Assembly: GCF_030272615.1 (NCBI RefSeq)
Contig: NC_081409.1
Coordinates: 474,916,573 to 474,980,572, forward strand
DNA: 64,000 nucleotides
Source of the DNA: Cryptomeria japonica
Taxonomy: Eukaryota > Streptophyta > Pinopsida > Cupressales > Cupressaceae
Direction: 5' to 3'
The position numbers were made by a program, and so were the translations under genes. The notes below the pieces were generated by a model, which was not told where the DNA came from, did no database searches, and worked only from the letters and a program-made list of their open reading frames with translations. Of the stretch, positions 34,301 to 46,096 are shown piece by piece. The number at the start of each line of letters is the position of its first letter. The stretch's first letter is position 1.

Positions 34301-34837
34301 CTCTAGCATCATGCTTGTCTATTCTTGCAAGGTGGTATTTGAGGCGATTGATGCCTTGATGAAGTATTTTCTCACACTTTATGCATATAACTGACCCAGG
34401 ATCGGGTCCCTCATAGGCATACCTCCATGCCCCATCTCTAGCACCTCTAGGACGGGTGCCTATATATCCAGATGGGCATGGATCTAGTGGCCATTGCTCC
34501 CTTGCCATGATTAATGCTTACTTAACTTACACATACAAAGTGAAAAAAAAATTAACATTTTAGTTAAACAATTTAGCAAACTATCTACATTAGTTTAAAT
34601 AAATTTAGACATCATTCAAAGTTTTGAAAAAAAAAATATTAGGGCTTGAATTTTCTTTTGAAAACTAGATTCTTCAAAAAAATTGTGAAAAATTCAACAA
34701 AACTTGTCAAATCTAGTGTTAAATCTTGTGCAAATAACTTAGAAAGGATTTAGACTACCTGGGAATCATTTCTAATTCATCTAAATGCAATAAAAAATAA
34801 ACAAATTGTTTTAAAAAAGCATAGAAAATAAAGAAAC
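31342..34837 (-). mobile_element. hAT DNA transposon, copy 2, one end missing
   Basis: It begins with the same CATAGTTGGACTACTCG terminus as copy 1, followed by five AACTCGG-type subterminal words (31384-31437). Sequence parallels copy 1 until about 34837, where copy 1 runs on for another 290 bases to its terminus. The far inverted repeat and target duplication are therefore lost, together with the rest of the gypsy element it entered. It sits in integrase coding sequence. Confidence 0.85.
31680..34508 (-). pseudogene. hAT transposase, copy 2 (BED, DUF659, dimerisation domain)
   Basis: Five exons are inferred from splice signals. Exon 1 (34508 to about 33785) holds the BED finger (CIKCEKIL ... 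KYHLARID..ARAC). Exon 2 (about 33672-33372) holds DUF659 (GCTILSDGWTDGKNRTIINF). Exons 3 and 4 are about 33265-32866 and 32752-32343. Exon 5 (about 32241-31680) holds the C-terminal dimerisation region (SSNCEHNWSLFEAIHTKK) and an acidic tail. Donors and acceptors have GT/AG and the phases join. Breaks are a stop after IVGS near 34116 and a one-base deletion near 31979 that shifts the last part relative to copy 1. The motif before NAAAYVSAG reads TNN, so the second catalytic Asp expected in hAT transposases is Asn. It is a clear family member but inactive. Confidence 0.88.
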
Positions 34838-36432
34838 CAGAAGCCTGAATTCAATTTTCAGTCTTAGATTAGTTGTATTTTGCATACATCTTTTATTGTG
34901 CAACATTCAAAAGTCAATAACACACAAGCAAACCTCAAAAGTCTTCAAAACCCAAAACATCTACACACTGGTCAAAGAATTTTATTTAAACAAATTTGTC
35001 AGATTGTGCCAATCAGCAGTTGGCATCTTTCAATTTTTTAATCCACTTTTCAAGTTGGATGTGGGAATTCCTTTTGACTTCAATGATGAGGGTGGATCAC
35101 ATTACAAAGTTTGGGACCTAGGTGCAATTTGCAACCATGAGATATTTTTTCAAAATTGGAGCATTGATCAAATGCATACCCTTGGGCATCTTCTTTGGAA
35201 AAGAATGGATCAGATTTTCAGATTTCAGCTTGCTGATTGGTTGCAGATTAGTCACTTCACTTTATGGTATTGGAGACTGCTTGGAGGTGTTTTCCAGCCA
35301 CTTTTGATTTATTTTTAAGCATCGGAATGCTTAAGTTTCATGCTTATACCTGGAAATTTCGTTGGTACTACTGTTGCCATCTATGTAGAGCACTTAAATC
35401 AGATTGCACTTCGTTGATTTCAATCATTTACAGCAATAGTTATTGTTTATTTCAGACCTTCCAAACTCAAGGAGTTCACCTTATGAAGGTTTGCGTTGTA
35501 AACTTTGACAGTTTACGTCCAAAGTTGGTCCAGGACAGTGAACTTCTTTATGCTATGGCTCATCTTTCAAAGAGACTTGGAGTTGTGACAATGAGCGTTA
35601 GCACTACTGCCCACTTTCTGATCAGCTTACACATGAGTTTAGATTCTGATCAGCATATGTGTTGGATGGTTCCATCAGGGCAGCAAATACGCTGTCATGG
35701 TTGAGGATTGATGGTAGAGATGAATTGATTAGAGTTGGCTTTCCAGCCACTCCCACACTCATGTCTCCTATGCATTTAGTGAGATTTCGGATTGTTTATA
35801 GCTGTCCGAGTTGTTCCACACTGTTTATGGTGACCTCTGACTTTGAGTAGTTTGATTTTGAGCACTTGCAGACGATGATGCAACCAACTGCAGGAGATCC
35901 TTTGGGTATGGTTAAGCTATTATCCACTACCACATGGGAGAGTTTGGGTGACTGCAGTCACTTCATAATGATAGTATGCATACTTCCAGATGATGATTGG
36001 TTGGCTGTAGTGAGTTTGGTTTGTTCGGGTACTTGATTTTCTGCCAATGAGACATGGAGGTTAAGTACTAGTGATACAATTTCAAGTGGCGACAATAGAG
36101 GCATTACTCGGTTGGTAGATTTCAAAGTAGTAATAGTGATTGATCTTCTTCATTTTGAGGACTTCATGAGGAGGTATGTGGATGATTATGGTTTTGAGCT
36201 GAGCAGATATATCTTTGAATTTCCCAAGATCATGTTAGTTACTGGGATTGTAGTTATGGTTCTCACCGGGTTGCCACAATAAGTGATGTTTCATGTTGTG
36301 ATCAAAGTGGCACAATGTCAGCATGGTGGGTCCCTTTTGAGATTGATTTGGAACCCTAGGATCACTTGGGTTTGTAGTTCAGCAGTTGAGGATGAGAAAG
36401 CCAATGTTGGCTTACTGGGGTTTACTCCTATG
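34838..36432 (+). other. Unassigned stretch before the chromodomain element
   Basis: Several open stretches occur (for example 34896-35318 and 35264-35704), but I recognise no domain and see no splice pattern. Base use resembles neighbouring repeat DNA. It may be the badly decayed pol of the element whose end follows, or unrelated repeat DNA. Confidence 0.35.
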
Positions 36433-37270
36433 ATGTTCTAGTTTAGTTCTTTCAGAGAGCAATTTCTTGAGGAGTTGATGGAGATTGTGAATAAATGGTT
36501 GGAGGGCTATATCAGAAATTATGTTTCAAAGCAGCAAAAGGATTGGGTGAGATGGCTTCATTTGGGAGAGTATTGTTACAACTCTTCCTATCACATGTCA
36601 ATTAGGATGTCTCCATTCACAAATTTGTATGTATGAGGCACCTAGCTTTGTTGATTTGACTTTTGGTGATACTAAAGAACCTCAAGCGAGGGATTTGTTA
36701 CAACAAAGTCAGGATGTCATGAGATCCTTGAAGGACAATCTTCAACATGCTCAGAATCAACAGAAGATGTATGCTGATCGACATAGAATGGAACATACTT
36801 TTGAGGTTGGAGATATGGTCTACTTGAGGCTTCAACTATACCGATAGGCCACTCTCAAGAAGAGTGGAACAAAGAAGCTTAAGCCTTGCTTCTATGGACC
36901 CTTCAGAGGCACTAGGAAGATTGGTGAAGTGGCTTATGAGCTGGAGTTACCTAAAATCAGCAAGGTGCATATTGTTTTCCTTGTGTCATGCCTCAAGAAA
37001 GCACTTGGAAATAACGTCGTAACTTCATCAGATACACCTACCTTGGATAAGGAGGGACAATTGGTTTTGATTTCGAAGGCTATCATTGACTCCAGGGAAC
37101 GTTCATTGAGGAGGAGGACTCTTAAGGAGTATTTGATCAAGTGGAAAAACCTACCAATGGAGGTTGCGACTTGGGAGAATGAACAGATTTTGCAGCATCC
37201 AACCTTGCTATTGCTTGAGGACAAGCAATTTTGGGGAGGGTGGACTGTAATGTCCTCTTCTCAGTTCTAG
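36433..37270 (+). pseudogene. Chromovirus-type Ty3/gypsy integrase C-terminus and chromodomain
   Basis: The integrase end reads VNKWLEGYIRNYVSKQQKDW and WLHLGEYCYNSSYHMS. A two-base deletion near 36625 shifts the frame. The segment then continues with QKMYADRHR, FEVGDMVYLRL, a TAG at 36845, and VAYELELP. A chromodomain follows (about 37060-37190: LKEYLIKWKNLPMEVATWENE). In chromoviruses such domains direct integration to marked chromatin. The frame runs past the polypurine tract and ends inside the LTR at 37270. Confidence 0.85.
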
Positions 37271-38071
37271 ACTGATGGATGGAGTCTTAGCCTATTTGGG
37301 AAACCCGTAGGCTAACTAGAGACTAAATTAGGGTTTCTATCTTAAGGAAGGTTTTTAGAGGGGTGTTTGCAAGAGTTTTATAGTTTGCTCTCTTAATTCT
37401 TTCTGGGTTTTTTATGAGATTCAGGATGGTATAGCACGCATTCCAATCAAAGAAGATTTCTGAATTTACTATTTTTAGTAAATTGCGATAGCTGTTTGCT
37501 CTCTAGATTCTTTCTGGGTTTTTCATGAGCTTTAGGATGGTATGACGTGGATTCCAATCACATAAGATTTCTGAATTTACTAGTTTAAGTAAATTGCGAT
37601 AGGTTGACGGTTGTTTGCTTTATAGGGTTTTTTTGGGTTTTTTGAGAGCTCTAGCATGGTTTGACATGCAAATTCTTCAGAGATGATTTCTGGACTTACT
37701 ATTTTTAGTAAGTCATGACGACTGCTCAGATATGTTCAAATGGAGATTGGAGTCACTATTTTTAGTGATACAGTTATGTAGCAGAGTAACACTTGGGTTC
37801 TATTCTCAACAATCCTGTTCAACAGTGAACTCTCCAAGATTCTTGGAATCTATTTTTGGTAAATAAATAACTTTGGATATTTATTTAATATTATTTTCAT
37901 ATGACTTTACTTGGGCGATATTTAATATATTTTACTGAATGGAAATTCATATTTGGCATCCAGCTTTGGGAAAAAATAAAAAGAAGCAAAAGATATAAGT
38001 TATATTTTATTTCCCTAATGAGGGTGTCAACTTTGGAGGGAAAAGTGAATTCAAATTTTTGGGCTCAAGTC

Positions 38072-38079
38072 ATAAATAA
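38072..38079 (+). promoter_or_regulatory. Putative TATA box of the LTR
   Basis: ATAAATAA after TCAAGTC, in the same region of the LTR as TATAAATA in the solo LTR. Confidence 0.35.
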
Positions 38080-38788
38080 GACCATTCTCTCCTTCATTTG
38101 GTTATGCTAGAATTTGATAACGAAGTGTTGTTGAATTGCTTTCAGAGACTTGGCTTAGAGGTTGTGTGCCCTCCTAGCTCATCTTCAATTTCGAGTTTGA
38201 AAGATAACTCCTAGTTGATAGAGTGATCTCATTCAGAGATTACCAGTGGATTTCAAGAAGTTTGGTGTGATAAATTGGTGTAGAAACCGTACAGCTGACC
38301 TACATGTCTGCTCATTCTGGTTGGAGTTTTCATTCGATTTTTGTGGGTACGGATTCAAAAGTTTCATATGCTCTTGGCGCCCATTTGTTCAGACTTTGGT
38401 GGATTTTCGAGTGGTTGATTTCTTATTTCAAATCGAAGTTGCTGCTGTTTGCCCTAGTTTGATTTTCTGTTTTGGAGAGTGTGCCCTTGCTGATACCCCT
38501 CGGGTGGCGTGTTTCCTTGACCTTCCTTGGCCGCCTAGCTCTTGTGCTTCATCTACAATTTAGTGGAGCTGATTTGGTGGTGTTTTGACAGTGTTGTGAG
38601 CATTTTGGTATTTCTAGTGTGGCTGATTTTTCGGAAAATCAGAGTTCATTCTCCTTACTATAGGGCTGGTAACTTTGTCTTTGAATTTCTGATTTCAGTT
38701 TTCTCTTCCTTGCACAGTTAGCTTATGTAATAACTTGTTTAGTAGTACTAAACAATATTTTGTTCTCATTTCTGGAAGCTAACATTCC

Positions 38789-39093
38789 CCACTGGTGCAA
38801 GTGGAAGTGGCTGGTTATACCACCAAGTCTTTTTTTTTCAAGCTATTTTCGATTTTGTTGTATCTCGCGCTGAAAAGTGGAAGTGTTTGGTTATACCACC
38901 AAGTTTGTTGTTATGTTTCAGTATTCTTGTAATTCCCACTATACAAGTGGAAGTGGTTGCTTGTACGGCCAAGTTTGTTTTTCAAGCTTTCAATAAACTT
39001 GTAATCCTCCCACTGAACAAGTTGAAGTGGCTGGTCAAACCACCATCATGTAGTGCTTTCATTGTTTAAGCTTTCCTCCCACTGCATAAGTGG
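38789..39093. repeat. Hairpin series near the 3' end of the LTR
   Basis: Five units of about 75 bases start near 38789, 38866, 38936, 39010 and 39079. Each has a small hairpin (mostly CCACT/AGTGG) and most a following TGGTTATACCACCAAG-like block. The same arrangement occurs in the solo LTR. Confidence 0.6.
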
Positions 39094-39199
39094 TTGAGAT
39101 GTTTATTTGCTAATGCCTATGGGTGCTGAATGTTGTGCTAAAAATTAAAAAAAAATTCAAGGGGGACATTTCACTGGTGCCCCATGATCAGCCGTGTCT

Positions 39200-39954
39200 T
39201 TGATGCCTCCTTATCCTTCTTCAATATCCATGTTTTGATTGGAGGCCTAGGGCACATACTCTTAGAATGGTGCCTACTCCAACACCTTGTGCAAAAAAAT
39301 ATTTATTCTTCAATTTCAATAGATTGATCCCAAACACCACCTCCATAAAGCAATCAGATTGACTTCGGCAAGGGCCTAATGGATATAATTTTTATTCTTG
39401 CATACATTAAGGATTTACCATTTTCCATAGCCAACCCTAGCATCACTCTTAATTGTGCCCCAATTTGTCGCAAGCAATCCCCAACCATTACTCCAACGGT
39501 AAGTTGTAAAGTCGGATCCAATACGCTTCTTCTACAGAATCCATACTCCTCGGATTGAAGTTTTTCGTCCTTTTTTCTACATATACCAACTTATTCCCGC
39601 ACTACCATGGAGAGTTCCTTAGAATTTCATCTCTATCTTCCTCATTCTCAAATTCTGCTGCAAAGAATTGTTTTGGCAAGAAACTAATCATCAGTTTTGG
39701 TACCCAATTTTCTGCCACCCATTCACTAATTTCCTTTTTGCCCAGATTTTCCCCCATGATTTTCTTCCAATTAATGCCCTTCGACTTAGGTCATCAGCCT
39801 CTGCATCTACCAGCACGGATACATCAATTTCCATGCCCTCTTGACCAAGACTGCCCCCTATGTATATTTTCACCTGGGTCTGACGAAACTCAAGCATTTT
39901 TTGCATACTTGTGCTATTTATAATGTGCCTCTCTTGTGGCATTTTTGATGACAT
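39200..39954 (-). pseudogene. DUF4283-domain fragment (retroelement ORF1-like)
   Basis: On the minus strand from 39954: ADDLSRRALIGRKSWGKIW, then after a frameshift near 39690 EFENEEDRDEILRNSPW, KRTKNFNPRSMDSVEEAYW and IRLYNLPLE. This order of an ALIGR-type start, F.NEEDRD..L...PW and W(V/I)RL.NLPLE is the DUF4283 pattern, found in ORF1 proteins of plant LINEs and related retroelements. Stops include TAG after SPW and TAA after LPLE. No RT is visible beside it. Confidence 0.65.
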
Positions 39955-41226
39955 GGTAGCAAAAGCATTTTTTTTCGTGTGTGTGAAATGAATGATGGAA
40001 AACTATATCCATGATTGTTGGCCGTTTTAACAATTGCTAACTGGGTGATGTTTATGTTGCATTTTTATTCAAATCGCATGTATGTAGTCATTTCAGTTGA
40101 CTTGGTGGCACTCTTACTTGGAAATGCCTCACCAAAGCCATATCCCTTCTCAGACAAAACTTAATGCTGGCCAGACCTAATGGCATCATAGTGAACCTCT
40201 TGCCACGAATTCCAGTGAACATTGACTTTTGAACATTTGTGATCTGAATGGATTTATTGTTGTTGGACAGTCTATCTAGTACCATATAATTTGTTATTGT
40301 TTGATTTCTATCTTTCTGAAGTTGATGAATAAATTTTACTTTTTACTTTTTCAGTCTTTTTCCTTCCTATACAGACAGGTTATATTAAAAGATGGGTTAC
40401 TATTAAATTCCAAGACTACGCCATAAATAGATAATTGAATTGCATGAGACCAGCTCAAACCCAGACAAATTTGTAATTGCAATAATGGTGGAAAATGAAA
40501 AAGAAATATGACTATAGTTGATAAGTGATAATCAATATGTTTATTCCATTTAAGCTAGTTTTCTTAAGAAAGAAAGTCACGTGACAGTTGGTATCACAAA
40601 GGCACTCAATGCCATTTACAAGAGACGATTAGCAAACATACTATATGTGCAGTACTTGAACATACTACAATTGCGACCTCATGATACAGAATATTCAGTT
40701 TAGCGTTGAAATGTAAGAGCCTAATGAACAAGTGTTGAAAACAATGGAAAGCAATTTGAGTAATGTCCAGAAGCAATTCATCTTCTGAAGAACATATAGA
40801 GTTGAGTCATTTGCAATCGTCCTACAATATGTTTATGCCGGAAGAGTAAATTTGCATTGATCCATAATTATTTTGATGGAAGTTATACAAGGAATAATTG
40901 AAATATTTTTGTATGAGTCAACTGAAAGTGATTTAGATTGTAAAAAAGATGATTATTTTTTTAATGTTTTAGTATGGAAAAATTATCTCATGAGAATTAT
41001 TTATATGAATTTTCTTTACAATCTTGGTTTCAATTAAAATTTACATGGTATACATGTAGTAATGAATTATATTTCTCTTTGCAATAGATAGTACAGGTAA
41101 CATGCTTCTTGTTATGTAAACCTCAATTTCAAAATCATAGAAAAATGTTAAGAATATAAAGTATAGGGTGCTTTAGATTGATGATATATGTTTTTTTGTT
41201 GTCCTGAACTGGTTTATGTGTGACAG
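39955..41226. other. AT-rich non-coding stretch upstream of the lone exon
   Basis: No ORF or repeat structure that I can assign. It ends in a T-rich tract and TGTGTGACAG, a plausible intron 3' end. Confidence 0.4.
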
Positions 41227-41346
41227 GTTATAAGGACTCAAAAGGAGCCATTGCTATGGACACTGTGGGACAAGTTTGAAATGGACTGTGTTGGGATGTC
41301 TTTGCAGACATTTATTGCTGAATTCAAGCAGGAACATGGACTTGAT
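41227..41346 (+). CDS. Lone exon resembling ubiquitin-activating enzyme E1 near the UFD
   Basis: A 120-base phase-0 block is bounded by an acceptor (pyrimidine-rich tract, TGTGTGACAG) and a donor (GTAAGAG). It encodes 40 residues with LLWTLWDKFEMD and MSLQTFIAEFKQEHGLD. In eukaryotic E1 enzymes a W-T-(L/V/I)-W-D-(R/K) motif followed by a T/S-L-x-x-F/L helix marks the junction to the C-terminal ubiquitin-fold domain. No stop or frameshift is present. No neighbouring exon was found in the window, so either the introns are very long or this is a captured or duplicated exon. The family call rests on a short motif and could be wrong. Confidence 0.4.
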
Positions 41347-42840
41347 GTAAGAGTAATTCTTTTTCCATCATATTTTGTATGATTTGACTCTGGATGGATG
41401 TAGTGAAAATTCCTTTTTTCAAAACTCTGATATAATATGCATTGTTATCTTTTTTATTTTATTGTAGTTTTAGCAATATTTCAAGGTTACCAAATCCTCT
41501 CTTTTACTCAGTCATAATACTAAAATTACAATTCAATATAAATGATATCTCTATCTAGCATGGGGGACAGAAGGGTGAGGAAGAGGGTTATGGTCCAGCA
41601 AATCAATGAAATTCCCTGACAGGGTGGTGTCTTCAATGCAGGCGTTTAATAATTTGCACACTATATATACAGTATACACATACATAGAGGGTGCTGTGGG
41701 AGGGTGTTGGTCCAGCAAATAAATGGAACTCCCCTATGGATAGCCAGGGCAATGTCTTGATTTTGAATGCAAGCATTTTAGAATTTTTGAGAGAGAGAGA
41801 GAGAGAAATGTTCAGGAAATCAATAGAACTCCCTGTTAGTATTATGTTCGTCTTTTGCAAGACAATACAAAATGGAACAGTATGCAAGTTAAAACCTCTT
41901 TAAGTTTGGAGGGGAAACTCCTTGACATCTAAACTAAACTTAAATCTAAGCTATATTAGGAACTGGAGACAAACTTTGTATGGTTTGAATCTCATCCGAA
42001 ATGGAGACACTTTGAGTTTTGCATTGTTGATATACAAGTGGAGAAGAACCAGCCAAAGTTTGACGTTTGGGAACACCCCATGAACTATAAGGGACAGTGC
42101 AACAACACTAGCTTCTGCCTTGACCTCATTAGATTTACGTCTGGACCATGGTTCCTTGGTGTATGTAATAATCACTTTATGGGCCAAATAATGATGAATA
42201 CTTGCCATAAAGTGCTGATAAATTAATTTAACAATGCTGATTACAACAACTGGGCAATACAATGGTACATTCACTTAAAATCTCATTACCAACTACCAGG
42301 ATTAAACACTAACATGGAAAATACATCAAAGTACCTTGATTAGGAGCATGAAGGAGAACATTACAGGTCTGCTATAACAGAAGCAAGAGTTGCAGGACTG
42401 TCTCAGCCCTGTCAAATGGCAAGTTTGCTACTTAACTCCTTCAAATCATGGCCAATGTGACCATGCTTTCCACCACTTCAAGTCAAATGCGGGGAAGTAC
42501 AGCACTAATCAAACAACTTCCAATCACACCCAGCTGCACTAAATTTTATTGCAAGACGCGGGAATAATAAATAGCAGGTCTGAAACAACAATGATGACTC
42601 CTCTCACCTATGCCAACCTTGCATTAAACAACACCAACTGTTATCAACTGTGAAATACCTTGGAGGGGATGATGGTAATATGCTACTATGGGCCAGGGAA
42701 TAGATGTTTACTCACTGTAATCAACTACTGAGCAGGTATGTAGCTTATTCAGCACTAGAGAGAATGCCAATCAGCATGAGAACACTCCAAACCACTCCAA
42801 AGTGATCAAAAGTCGAAGACATACCTATAGACACCTCTTC
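41347..42840. other. Non-coding stretch with a short tandem repeat
   Basis: If the exon is real this is intron. Three diverged copies of a (G)GTCCAGCAAATCAATGGAACTCCC-like block lie near 41591, 41708 and 41811. A GA microsatellite is at about 41791-41806. AGAACATTACA near 42356-42366 looks like an LTR terminus. No gene seen. Confidence 0.4.
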
Positions 42841-44065
42841 TGTAATGTCCCCTTCTCCTTAGTTTGCAAACATTCGCGGGATTGGCCTGTCATTTGACCC
42901 TCGTAGGCCAAAGAGTTTGATCAGGGGGTCGATTCGGCAATGATTTGTGGCTTCACATTTTGTGTCTACTTGATTCTATGGTGAAATAAGGAGATTACAC
43001 GTATTATGAGACGTGTGCACTTTAATTATAATATAATAATATTTTAAAGTGCAATTAAATTAATTAATGTGTAATAAAATAATAAAGTGTAGCAAAAGAA
43101 TATGAGAAGAATCATCTAGAAGGAACCAATTGATTGGAGGAGAAAAAAATAAATAGAGGAGGTTGGTTCGTTGTTCATCATTGGTTGTTTGACTTTGGAT
43201 ATCTTCTCTTGTGTAGACTTGTGGAGCCAAGGGTTTCTGCAGACTAATAATTTGGGAACGAAAACACCCTATGATTTGCATAATTGAGGAGGTGAAAGAT
43301 CTTTCGAGGGGTTGCAGCTGAGAATGGGAGACAACTCAGTCTTTCATATTGTGCCTAATGAGTTTTTTTGCATCTTCATGGTATATTCAGCTTATCATAA
43401 TGGATGCCCTAAATGCATCAATTTCCATTGAAGAAGGAAGGCAATTTCATTGAAGATCATTTGGAGGTGAAAACTAGGTGAAAGCTGATTAAATTGCAGA
43501 TCTGAGACAAATCGGGTTTCACCCACCAAACCCACGATTTGGTTCTTTTTTCATCATTGGAGCATTACATCATACATTGGAGGACAGTGCTAGTATTGGT
43601 GATGAAGGGCGATGCTTTTAGGAGTATTTTGAAGGAGCAATAAGAAGAAATCAGTGTCAAAACAGGTCTGAAGACAATTCGTATCAGACTCCCATTTCCT
43701 ACGAATGTGCTCCTAGTCTTCCATCTTGGCATCGTATCTCACCAAGGAAGATAGCCACACTTGAGAAGAGGAGGTGATCATTGTAGGAGAGAAGGTAAAG
43801 ACTCAGCAGCTGATAATTATTTATTCAGACCTCATTATTGCAGCAGGGGCGATTCTGAGACAAATACGACTTGGCAGATTGGAGGCTTCAAAATTCATTA
43901 TATTGCTTGCTTCTTCAACTATCAGGCTAAGGTGATTTCCTTCAGGTTCTTTTGGCATCATTCTATGTACTTTTCAGATAGTTTGTAATGTTCATGGCTG
44001 TCACATGTCCTCAGAATTTCTGAGTAATGAATGTCAACAGTTTTGGTCATTAGTAAGGACATTGT
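42841..44065 (+). mobile_element. LTR-like sequence starting TGTAATGTCCCC
   Basis: It shares its first 12 bases with the solo LTR but soon diverges. A possible end is AAGGACATTGTA near 44063. No second copy or target duplication is visible, so both limits are tentative. Confidence 0.3.
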
Positions 44066-45479
44066 AAAGTTTATTTGATCATTGTCTTTTGGAATAAAAG
44101 GAGGAATAAGGTTGCATCCTAATTTTTATGTTGATTGAAGGTTTCATGGCAATTCTTTGATGAAATGTCAGCTAGTTGTAGATATATGTTATGTGTCCAA
44201 ATGAATGCAATGACATCATGAATTAGTTGCATAATCATCATAGGCGATTATTCTATCAATTAGAAGTTGTTTGCTAGTCATCCATTGATCTTAAACAAGT
44301 CTAAAAACTCTGAGACAGCAAAACAGCATAACACACAAATTACATAAACCGCATAATATGCAGTTTGACAGCCAACTGTTAGCAAATATTCCTTGCATTT
44401 TCAGTCTATCTACTGCAGGGGATATTTGATATACACACTTCAAACTCATGATTCACTTCGGTATTGAGGATGCAGGTCTGATAATATGCTACAGAAGTGG
44501 AATCTTTCATTGAAAGCACCTCCAAAACCAATTTAAACTCCACCTAGGAGTGACTAACTGTTCCCAACACATCCAACTCCTCCAAATAGCCCCTCCAGAT
44601 AGCAGAAAATTGATAACCATGCTAATAATATATTTTCAGTCATGCACCTCTCAATGGGCTCCTGGAATAAAGGTTAGCTAGCTGAGAGTGTCTATAACTC
44701 TTCAAATTCTCATTCATTCAATAGACAAAGGCCTAAATACATTAGCTAATACCAAGGCGCCTCCAACATGCAAGAAAACCTCAAAAATGTTAGTTGCTTC
44801 AGCCTAGAAAGTCTTCAAGCCATACTTCAGGCAACCTACAATGAGGAACGGCCTCTTCTAGGGATCTGTGCCAGCAACAACTTACAACTTGTGATTGCGT
44901 AGGGAAAACAATTAGCATGCTTACAGCTTACAGTAATATGGATGTGTAAGTCTTGCTTTAGGATCTACTAGGCCAAGGGGGTAACTATCTATAATCAAAA
45001 ATCCAATTGAGGGTGATAATACAAATTGTGAGCATGCTAAGCACCTCGGGGTGGGCCACTACTATCCTATGGCATCAGAGGATGGAGACATCTTGGGAAG
45101 GCAAGGCTCATCTCTATGCAACCCAAGGTGTTTCAAACCCACAGGGTTAGTCTATACTACCATATCATGTGTTGTGCCCACCACTCATAGCTAATGGGGT
45201 GGGTGGGAGTGATTTTTGGTCCCTTGTTGCTCTAGCTATGGGTGAGTGAGAGGACAAAAGGGGGTTGGGGAGAAGGGCAAAATCTCATTATCTCAGCGAC
45301 TCACCAGATCTTTGCCCAAGCCATACAGCAGCTTGTGGAAACTTGTTCACATGGTACATGAAATCATCTAGAAGTTATGTCCACATAAGAAAACAACTTC
45401 ATAAAACAATTTCTAGTGAATATAGAATTACAATCATTTACCATGATTTTTGGGATGTAATGCAACTTCTAACTGTGTC
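44066..45479. other. Unassigned repeat-like DNA
   Basis: No gene. Phrases such as TCCAAAACCAATTTAAACTCCACC near 44521 resemble LTR interiors elsewhere, but no boundaries can be drawn. On the minus strand 45300-45480 continues the eroded integrase described next. Confidence 0.3.
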
Positions 45480-45847
45480 TATATAGGCTTTTGCTAATTT
45501 GCTATCCATGAAGGGATGGGATAAGGCACAAAAAGAACATGTTTAGTAAGCTTGCCCAATACCATCAAGATGACATTTTCTTCCTATTTGACTTGGGTAA
45601 CCTTGTGATGAAGTCCATCAAAATCTCTTTCCACCATTGTGATGGAATGGATAATGGTTAGAGAAGGCCCAAAGTCTTGATCGTCTACCCTTTGGTCTTT
45701 TGGAAAAGCAATCATTTTGATACCGTCTCTATACATCTTTGAGACCCTTTCAAAAGAGGTCATGTTTGACATGATGCTAGGTTTTAAAAAATGAAATTGT
45801 CCCCCCATTCTAAATGAGTGCGGCTCCCCCAGGACTTTATTTTGCAA
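45300..45847 (-). pseudogene. Eroded Ty3/gypsy integrase fragment
   Basis: From 45847 the minus strand reads a degraded integrase core: HSITMVERDFDGLHH at the first-Asp region, then after a stop ENVILMVLGKLTKH. Further on is NSIFTRNCFMKLFSYV, which aligns with the segment after the second catalytic Asp. Several stops interrupt it. It is only a scrap. Confidence 0.5.
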
Positions 45848-45877
45848 ACAAAAGTCAATTCTTATACCATAAGGTGC

Positions 45878-46082
45878 TATTAGAATATTAAAATAATGTT
45901 AATTTTAGTATTAATGCTCAATAGTGTATATTCTATTTTTGTAAGATCTTCTACGATCTTCTCAACAGTTTCTTATTAGAAACTTGCTATTCTTGTAAAT
46001 ACTCTTGTATTATTTATGAGCATCTTGCTCATTCTGTAAATGAATCAATTCTTTGAAATCCATTGCATGTCTCGCACTACTT
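45878..46082 (+). mobile_element. Short 5' LTR of a second Ty1/copia element
   Basis: About 205 bases beginning TATTAGAATATT (the usual TG reads TA) and ending just before a methionine-tRNA primer site. It contains TATTAGAAACTTGC and TATTTATGAGCATC blocks. Confidence 0.6.
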
Positions 46083-46084
46083 TA

Positions 46085-46096
46085 TGGTATCAGAGC
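46085..46096 (+). promoter_or_regulatory. Primer binding site (initiator Met tRNA type)
   Basis: TGGTATCAGAGC, complementary to the 3' end of plant initiator methionine tRNA and the usual copia primer site. Confidence 0.85.

Larger units (their letters stand above)
37246..39173 (+). mobile_element. 3' LTR of the chromodomain element
   Basis: Starts TGTAATGTCCTC directly after a purine-rich GGGGAGGGTGGAC and ends GGGGGACATTTCA, inverted termini like those of the solo LTR. It has three TTTACTA...TAGTAAAT-type blocks near its start in common with the solo LTR. Length is 1,928 bases. The 5' part of the element is absent, so no target duplication can be checked. Confidence 0.8.

Noticed and set aside
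34896-35704. ORFs of 140 and 146 residues as a gene
   Set aside because: No recognisable domain, overlapping frames and no splice pattern; most likely chance ORFs in repeat DNA.
43761-43988. 75-residue ORF as a host exon
   Set aside because: No splice signals in phase and no recognisable motif; it lies in LTR-like sequence.
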